Of a stretch of 8,391 nucleotides of DNA, positions 1 to 5,128 are shown piece by piece. The DNA comes from Pseudomonadota bacterium (GTDB lineage Bacteria > Pseudomonadota > Gammaproteobacteria > Burkholderiales > Gallionellaceae), in contig JAJZUH010000084.1 of assembly GCA_021847165.1 (NCBI GenBank), positions 1 through 8,391 of the forward strand, given 5' to 3'. The number at the start of each line of letters is the position of its first letter. Positions within the stretch are counted from its first letter, which is position 1. The notes below the pieces were generated by a model. The model was not told where the DNA came from. It searched no databases and worked only from the letters and a program-made list of their open reading frames with translations. A program made the translations under genes and the position numbers.

Positions 1-281
1 ACCGCACGCCGGAGCCGGACGAGGTCGCCGCCTGTCTGCCTTATCTGCAGCGGCAGATCGAACTGGTCAAACCCAGGCTCATCGTGGCGCTGGGCAAGAC
101 CGCCGCCACGTCGCTGCTGGGGCGCGAGGCCACACTCGGTTCGTTGCGCGGCACGCTGCACGACTATCGCGGCACGCCGCTGATCGTGACCTATCATCCC
201 GCCTACCTGTTGCGCAGCCCGGCCGAGAAGGCCAAAGCCTGGCAGGATCTGTGTTTTGCCCGACAGAGGATACAGACGTGA
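1..281 (+). CDS. Uracil-DNA glycosylase, family 4 ([4Fe-4S] type), C-terminal part
   Basis: This is the 3' end of a gene whose start lies left of the window; the reading frame begins at base 3 and gives about 92 residues before TGA at 279-281. Proteins of this family remove uracil from DNA in base-excision repair, using a fold with a structural iron-sulfur cluster. Seen here: a cysteine in an ACLPYL context (codon 33-35), which fits the last cluster ligand; the conserved LIVALGKTAA strand; and the HPAYLLR motif (195-215), which matches the family's second active-site motif. The first three cluster cysteines and the first catalytic motif would lie outside the window. The stop overlaps the start of the next gene by four bases (GTGA), so the two are probably co-transcribed and translationally coupled. 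Family assignment is firm; completeness of the gene cannot be judged. Confidence 0.9.
   Translation, partial: RTPEPDEVAACLPYLQRQIELVKPRLIVALGKTAATSLLGREATLGSLRGTLHDYRGTPLIVTYHPAYLLRSPAEKAKAWQDLCFARQRIQT
265..270 (+). promoter_or_regulatory. Ribosome binding site that fixes the start of the large cyclase
   Basis: AGAGGA lies seven bases before the GTG at 278 and is a good Shine-Dalgarno match. It favours GTG 278 over the more upstream in-frame GTG at 251, which has no comparable site. The element sits inside the last codons of the glycosylase gene, as expected for translational coupling. Confidence 0.7.
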
Positions 282-3200
282 GATTCAGGGACATCGGCCT
301 CTCCACGCGTATCACGCTATGGGCTTTGCTGTTTGTGGTGGCCGGCGGCCTGTTGTGGATGGACAAGGACAGCGAGCGGGAACAGGAGTCCTACCTCAGC
401 CGGCGCAGCGCCGACTTCGGGGCGAACCTGCATCTCGAGCAGGTGCGGCTGACCCAGGACATCGAATCGTTGCGCCAGGATGTGCTGTTCCTGGCCTCCT
501 TGCCATCCGTTTCCGGCATCGTGCGCGCCAGCGCCAACGGCGGGATCGATCCCCGCGACAGCTCGACCTATGCGGAATGGGAGGCGCGCCTGCAGGAAAT
601 CCTGGCCGCCTTTCTGCGCGCCCATCCGGAGTATTACCAGGCGAGCTATATCGCTGCGGCTGGCGAAGGCCGCGAACTGGTGCGCGTCGACAGCCGCAAC
701 GGCCGCGTCGAGGTGGTGCCGCATGACGCCCTGCAGGCGAAGGGCGACCAGGAGTATTTCAAGGCCGGGCTGATACTGACGGCCGGACGCGTCCACCTGT
801 CCGAATTTACACTCGATCGCGGGCATGGCAAGCCCGAAGAGCCGCCCCGTCCCGCGCTGCACGCCGTCACCACGGTGTTCGATGCGAACGGCCGGGTGTT
901 CGGGATGATGGTGTTGAGCAAGGATGCGCGTGCGCTGCTGGCTTCGGCATCGCACGGGTTGCCGTCCGACATGCGCAGTTACATTACCGACCAATTCGGG
1001 CGCTACCTGTTGCACCCGGAAGAGGGGCGGGCCTTTACCCTCAAGCCGGGCAGCAAGGAGAATATTGCCGACGATTTCCCGATGCTCAAACCGATGCTGG
1101 CCCCGCAAGCCGGGCAAGAGGGCGCACGCTCCCTGGTGGCGGGCGATGGCAAGGGCGGCTACCTGGCGGCCGAGCGGGTGTACTTCGACACCAGCGATCC
1201 GTCGCGCTTCCTGCTGCTGGCCTGCCATCTTCCGGCGAGCGCGGCAGCTCGCGGGTTCGAGGATGTCTCCATGCCGAACGCGGGGTACACGGTGCTGCTG
1301 ATGCTGCTGGTGAGCGGTGTGTTCATGCTGATCCTGCGCCGCACCTTTGCGCCGCTCCGGCGCATCATCGGCGCCGCGCGGGAAATATCGTCGGGCAACC
1401 GGCAGGTTCGCCTGCCCCGCAAGGGCGGGGGGGAGATCGGCGAACTGGCCGAAGCGCTGAATACCATGCTGGACAAGCTGTCGGATAGCGACCTGATCGA
1501 GAAGGAGAACGCGTTTCGCAAAGCGATGATCGAGGCGCTGCCCGGCGTCTTCTACATGATCGATGCGGAGGGGCGCTTCCGCATGTGGAACCACAACCTG
1601 GAACGGGTCGTGCAGCGCAGCGCGGCGGAAATGGCGACCAGTCATCCGCTGGAGTTCTTCGAGGGGGACGACAAGGACAGGATCGAACGGGCGATCAGGC
1701 AGGTGTTCGAGGCGGGGGATGCCTCGGTGGAGGCCGACATGGTCGCCAGGGACGGTACCAGGACGCCTTACCACTTCACCGGCAGGAGCGTGATGCGCGA
1801 CGGGGAGCCGGTTCTGATCGGCCTGGGATTGGATATTTCGGAACAACGTGAAAACAGCCGCCTGAGCGAGGCGATGTTGCGGCGCAACGAGGCGCTGATG
1901 CGCAACTCGATAGAGGGCATCCACGTGATGGATGTCGACGGCAATCTGCTGGAAGCCAACGAGGCATTCTGCAACATGCTGGGCTATACCCATGAAGAGG
2001 CGATGCATCTCCATATAACCGACTGGAACAAGCAGTTCTCTGTCGGGGAACTGAGGTCGAGGATGCAATCGCGCATCGGCAAGAGCGAGACGTTCGAGAC
2101 CGTGCATCAGCGCAAGGACGGGACTCTGCTGGATGTCGAGATATGCGCTACCGGCGTGGAGATCGACGGCAAGGGTTACATGTTCGCTTCCAGCCGCGAC
2201 ATCACCCAGCGCAAGAAGGCCGAAGCCGCGCTGCTGCGATACAAGCTGGTGCTCGACACCGCGATGGACGGCTTCTGGCTGGCCAATGCCCATGGCTTTC
2301 TGGAAGAAGCCAACGAGGCGTACGCGAAGATGTCCGGCTACACGGTGCAGGAGCTGGTGGGCATGCATATCAGCCAGCTGGACGCGAACGAGAGCGAAGA
2401 GGATACCAAAGGGCATATCGAGAAACTGATGTTGCGCGGGTATGACCGTTTCGAGACCCGGCATCGTTGCAAGGACGGGCGCATCGTCGATATCGAGGTG
2501 TCGGCGACCTTTCTGCAGGAGATAGACAAGATATTCGTGTTCTGCCACAACATCACGTCGCGCAAGCAGGCAGAACAGGCGTTGCGCGTGGCGGCGGCGA
2601 CCTTCGAGACGCGCGAGGCCATCCTCATCACCGATGCCCAGGCCAACATCGTCCGCGTCAATCATGCGTTCACCGAGATCACGGGGTACACGGCGGAGGA
2701 GGTCATCGGCAAGAACCCGCGCCTCATGAGTTCCGGCCGGCATGACAAGGCGTTCTATGCTGTCATGTGGAAGCAGATCCTGGAAACGGGTTCCTGGGCA
2801 GGCGAGATCTGGGACCGGCGCAAGAATGGCGAGATATTCCCGAAATGGATGAACCTCAGTGCGGTGAAGAACGATCGCGGCGAGACGATCCAGTACGTGT
2901 CCATCTTCAGCGACATCACCGAGCGCAAGCGGGCCGAAGAAGAGATACGCAACCTGGCGTTCTACGATGCGCTGACGCAGCTGCCCAACCGCCGGCTGTT
3001 CCTCGATCGTTTCCACGCGGCGCTGGCGGCCTCGGCCCGCTATGGCGATTACGGTGCGCTGCTGTTCATCGACCTGGACCGCTTCAAGCAGCTCAACGAT
3101 ACGCTCGGGCACGACTATGGCGACCTGTTGCTGGTCGAAGTGGCTGCGCGCATCAAGCTGTGCGTGCGCGAAGTCGACACCGTGGCCCGTTATGGCGGCG

Positions 3201-3526
3201 ACGAGTTCGTGGTGTTGCTGGAGAGCATCAGCGGCAAGCGCGACGAGGCTTCGCTCAAGGCCGGCGTGGTGGCCGAGAAGATACGCGAGGCGTTGTCGCA
3301 TCCCTGCCGGCTCAAGGAGCACGAGTATTCCAGCTCGCCCAGCATCGGCATCAGCCTGTATCACGGCAACGACGAGTCGATGGATGCCTTGCTCAAATTT
3401 GCCGATGCCGCGATGTACCTGGCCAAGGATGCGGGGCGCAACAATGTGCATTTCTACGACCCGCAGCTGCAGCAAGGCTGGGAAGCGGAGGCGGAGCGGC
3501 TGCATGAAAAAACCGGCGGGGACTGA
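278..3526 (+). CDS. Membrane diguanylate cyclase: CACHE-like sensor, HAMP, four PAS domains, GGDEF
   Basis: Predicted to make c-di-GMP from two GTP at the inner membrane. The GTG start at 278 gives 1082 aa and is chosen for its AGAGGA site and GTGA overlap with the glycosylase stop. Layout: TM1 about 12-28; periplasmic region 29-335, CACHE-like by its position and by the RVDS and DANGRVFG stretches; TM2 336-353; HAMP 354-405; PAS1 413-524, PAS2 534-646, PAS3 652-763, PAS4 769-884, each ending in a D/N-I-T/S-x-R-like PAC tail; GGDEF domain from 893. Catalytic features are intact: metal-binding D932 in the DLDRFK motif, the GGDEF loop 973-977, and an RxxD inhibitory site at 964-967 exactly five residues before it. 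PAS2 and PAS3 resemble each other closely (ANEA at 560 and 678). No EAL domain follows; the tail after GGDEF is short. An active, product-inhibited cyclase is likely; the signals sensed are unknown. Confidence 0.95.
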   Translation: MRFRDIGLSTRITLWALLFVVAGGLLWMDKDSEREQESYLSRRSADFGANLHLEQVRLTQDIESLRQDVLFLASLPSVSGIVRASANGGIDPRDSSTYAEWEARLQEILAAFLRAHPEYYQASYIAAAGEGRELVRVDSRNGRVEVVPHDALQAKGDQEYFKAGLILTAGRVHLSEFTLDRGHGKPEEPPRPALHAVTTVFDANGRVFGMMVLSKDARALLASASHGLPSDMRSYITDQFGRYLLHPEEGRAFTLKPGSKENIADDFPMLKPMLAPQAGQEGARSLVAGDGKGGYLAAERVYFDTSDPSRFLLLACHLPASAAARGFEDVSMPNAGYTVLLMLLVSGVFMLILRRTFAPLRRIIGAAREISSGNRQVRLPRKGGGEIGELAEALNTMLDKLSDSDLIEKENAFRKAMIEALPGVFYMIDAEGRFRMWNHNLERVVQRSAAEMATSHPLEFFEGDDKDRIERAIRQVFEAGDASVEADMVARDGTRTPYHFTGRSVMRDGEPVLIGLGLDISEQRENSRLSEAMLRRNEALMRNSIEGIHVMDVDGNLLEANEAFCNMLGYTHEEAMHLHITDWNKQFSVGELRSRMQSRIGKSETFETVHQRKDGTLLDVEICATGVEIDGKGYMFASSRDITQRKKAEAALLRYKLVLDTAMDGFWLANAHGFLEEANEAYAKMSGYTVQELVGMHISQLDANESEEDTKGHIEKLMLRGYDRFETRHRCKDGRIVDIEVSATFLQEIDKIFVFCHNITSRKQAEQALRVAAATFETREAILITDAQANIVRVNHAFTEITGYTAEEVIGKNPRLMSSGRHDKAFYAVMWKQILETGSWAGEIWDRRKNGEIFPKWMNLSAVKNDRGETIQYVSIFSDITERKRAEEEIRNLAFYDALTQLPNRRLFLDRFHAALAASARYGDYGALLFIDLDRFKQLNDTLGHDYGDLLLVEVAARIKLCVREVDTVARYGGDEFVVLLESISGKRDEASLKAGVVAEKIREALSHPCRLKEHEYSSSPSIGISLYHGNDESMDALLKFADAAMYLAKDAGRNNVHFYDPQLQQGWEAEAERLHEKTGGD

Positions 3527-3567
3527 CAGCGGCAAGCATGAAGCCCTGCCGGAGACCCATTCCGCTC

Positions 3568-3573
3568 TATAAT
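3568..3573 (+). promoter_or_regulatory. Candidate sigma-70 -10 box (TATAAT) for the REC-GGEEF gene
   Basis: A perfect TATAAT lies in the 72-base gap between the two cyclase genes, 25 bases before the ATG at 3599. The -35 region is poor: the best I see is CTGCCG at 3546-3551 with a 16-base spacer (three of six matches). If used, transcription would begin near 3580, downstream of the alternative ATG at 3572, which the box overlaps. This supports the 3599 start and suggests that the second cyclase can be expressed independently of the first. Confidence 0.45.
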
Positions 3574-3598
3574 GCCGCAAAATCTTGAGCGGCCGGAC

Positions 3599-4564
3599 AT
3601 GAAAAAAAGAACAGACGCACTCAAAGTGCTGGTGGTGGAAGACAGCAAGGTCACCTTGAAGGTGTTGTGCAATTTCCTCGAGCGCATGGATATAAAACCG
3701 CTGACGGCGGAAACGGGCGCCGGCGCCATCGACGCTTATCGCAAGGAACGCCCCGACATCATCCTGCTGGATGCGCAATTGCCCGATATCGACGGTTTCG
3801 AGATCGCCAAGCAGATCCGCGCGCAGGAGCAGAAAGACGACTGGACCGCGATCATCTTCCTGACCAGCATGACCAAGGATGCCGATCTGGCGCGCGGCAT
3901 CGAAGTCGGCGGTGACGATTACCTGATGAAGCCGGTCAGCGAGGTGGTGCTGCACGCCAAGGTGCGCGCCATGCGCAGGCTGATCGAGATGCAGCGCTCG
4001 CTGGTGGATGTCTCGCACCAGCTGAATGCGGCCAACAAGGAGTTGCAGCGCCTGTCCACCACCGATGGCCTGACCGGCATCGCCAACCGCCGCATGTTCG
4101 ACGAGCTTTCAATCCGCGAGTGGCGCCGCTGCGAACGCATGAAGAAGCCGATTGCGCTGGTGATGCTGGATATCGACAGCTTCAAGCTGTTCAACGACCA
4201 TTATGGCCATCAGATGGGGGATGAATGCCTGCGCGCGGTGGCTGGCCAGGTGGCGCGCGCCGCGCCGCGGGCGGCCGACCTGGCGGCGCGTTACGGCGGC
4301 GAGGAGTTCGCGCTGGTGCTGGGCGAGACGGATGCCGATGGCGCGCGCTGGGTGGCGGAGAATGTGCGCCAGCATGTGGCCGACCTCGGCATCTCGCACG
4401 TCACGCCGGCGCGGCGCGTCACCATCAGCTGCGGCGTCGTTTCCGTCCTGCCGCAAGGCGGCTATTCGTTCGAGACCCTGCTGCGCTCGGCGGATCGCGC
4501 TCTGTATCAGGCCAAGAAAAACGGCCGCGACACGGTGGCGGTGGGGGAATACGGCAAGGTCTGA
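3599..4564 (+). CDS. Response-regulator diguanylate cyclase (REC-coiled stalk-GGEEF, WspR/PleD-like)
   Basis: A soluble c-di-GMP synthase expected to be switched on by phosphorylation of its receiver domain. From ATG 3599 it is 321 aa. REC domain about 8-117: acidic pair E14/D15, phospho-acceptor D58 in the ILLDAQLPD stretch, T89, and K111 of the KP motif, all intact. A helical stretch (about 118-153) resembles the dimerising stalk of WspR. The GGDEF domain starts at D156 (DGLTGIANR), with D191 as metal ligand, GGEEF at 233-237, and an RAAD inhibitory site at 224-227, five residues upstream. GGEEF is a fully active variant. An ATG at 3572 is in frame, but it overlaps a TATAAT box and has no ribosome site; ATG 3599 has a weak GAGCGG (3587-3592). 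No partner histidine kinase is in the window, so the regulator is an orphan here. It is on the same strand as the large cyclase, 72 bases downstream. Confidence 0.95.
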   Translation: MKKRTDALKVLVVEDSKVTLKVLCNFLERMDIKPLTAETGAGAIDAYRKERPDIILLDAQLPDIDGFEIAKQIRAQEQKDDWTAIIFLTSMTKDADLARGIEVGGDDYLMKPVSEVVLHAKVRAMRRLIEMQRSLVDVSHQLNAANKELQRLSTTDGLTGIANRRMFDELSIREWRRCERMKKPIALVMLDIDSFKLFNDHYGHQMGDECLRAVAGQVARAAPRAADLAARYGGEEFALVLGETDADGARWVAENVRQHVADLGISHVTPARRVTISCGVVSVLPQGGYSFETLLRSADRALYQAKKNGRDTVAVGEYGKV

Positions 4565-4596
4565 CCGGGGGAATTTCCGGCCCTTTTGCGGGAGGA

Positions 4597-4644
4597 CGCG
4601 CCGCCCTGCGTCACCTCATGTGCGGATGCAAGGAATGCGGCGCG
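4597..4644. other. Imperfect hairpin in the convergent gap, possible transcription stop
   Basis: The 88-base gap between the REC-GGEEF gene (+) and queD (-) contains an 8-base perfect inverted repeat, CGCGCCGC (4597-4604) and GCGGCGCG (4637-4644). An inner 6-base stem lies inside it (TGCGTC 4607-4612 with GATGCA 4625-4630, one G-U pair on the + transcript). A stem between convergent genes could stop transcripts from both sides. Neither side has a T-run, so it is not a canonical intrinsic terminator. Nothing else recognisable is in the gap. Confidence 0.3.
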
Positions 4645-4652
4645 GGACCCGC

Positions 4653-5093
4653 TCAGCGCGAATGATCGGCCCAGTTGTTGGGCGTCTCGTACAGGCGCAC
4701 GCGCTCCAGCCGCAGGTGGTTGCCGTAGGTGTCGTGGTAGGCATCCCGCAGCAGGTCGAAGGCGACCCGGGCCAGGTTCTCGGCAGTCGGGATCACTTCC
4801 AGTACCACGGTCTTGTGGCCGGGCAGCGAATTCAGAAAATCCAGCACCGCCTTGTCGCCGCGATACACCAGGAACGCATGGTCCCATGCGTCGACCACAT
4901 GCTCCTTGGCGATATGCTTCACATCCGAAAAGTCCATCACCATGCCCTGTTCCGATACGCCCTCGGTGGTGATGACGTCGCCGGACAGCGTGATCTCGAT
5001 GGTGTAACGATGTCCGTGCAGGTGTTTGCACTGGCTGTTGTGGTTGGGGATGCGGTGTCCGGCATCGAATTCCAGGCGGCGGGTGATTTGCAT
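4653..5093 (-). CDS. queD: 6-carboxy-5,6,7,8-tetrahydropterin synthase
   Basis: QueD converts 7,8-dihydroneopterin triphosphate to 6-carboxytetrahydropterin in the cytoplasm, the second step towards preQ0 and queuosine in tRNA. The 146-aa product has typical family length and all key residues: zinc ligands H13, H26 and H28, catalytic C22 with the CKHLHGH pattern, the D71-H72 pair, and E105 in the PTAENLA stretch. The Cys-to-His spacing (+4 and +6) matches the E. coli enzyme, which argues for true QueD rather than the eukaryotic PTPS activity. ATG 5093 is the only sensible start; the Shine-Dalgarno is weak. It lies 30 bases after tgpA on the same strand and may be the last gene of that operon or be driven from a TATAAT box at the tgpA stop. 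No other queuosine genes (queC, queE, queF) are in the window. Confidence 0.97.
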   Translation of the reverse strand: MQITRRLEFDAGHRIPNHNSQCKHLHGHRYTIEITLSGDVITTEGVSEQGMVMDFSDVKHIAKEHVVDAWDHAFLVYRGDKAVLDFLNSLPGHKTVVLEVIPTAENLARVAFDLLRDAYHDTYGNHLRLERVRLYETPNNWADHSR

Positions 5094-5122
5094 GGCGGTG
5101 TTTCAGTAAACGGTCGGGCGCG

Positions 5123-5128
5123 ATTATA
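5123..5128 (-). promoter_or_regulatory. Candidate -10 box (TATAAT) for queD at the end of tgpA
   Basis: On the - strand a perfect TATAAT covers the TAA stop of tgpA and lies 29 bases before the queD ATG. No reasonable -35 element is visible at 16-19 bases spacing, and there is no extended -10 TG, so a promoter here is only possible. If real, the queD leader would be roughly 20-25 bases long. Confidence 0.3.

Noticed and set aside
251..277. Upstream GTG start for the large cyclase, adding nine residues.
   Set aside because: No ribosome site is present and it would lie deeper in the glycosylase gene; GTG 278 has AGAGGA at ideal spacing and the usual GTGA overlap.
317..4018. A 1233-codon open frame on the - strand running antisense to both cyclase genes.
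   Set aside because: It crosses two well-supported genes, is rich in His, Arg, Leu and Gln with no recognisable domain, and is expected from G/C-ending codons in the real frames.
4295..4309. GGEEF in the second cyclase as a degenerate catalytic motif.
   Set aside because: GGEEF is an established active variant, and the metal ligand D191 and the RxxD site are intact.
4565..4596. Small palindromes around GGAATTTCC and CCC-TTTTG-CGGG after the second cyclase as intrinsic terminators.
   Set aside because: Stems are only three to four bases and none is followed by a T-run.
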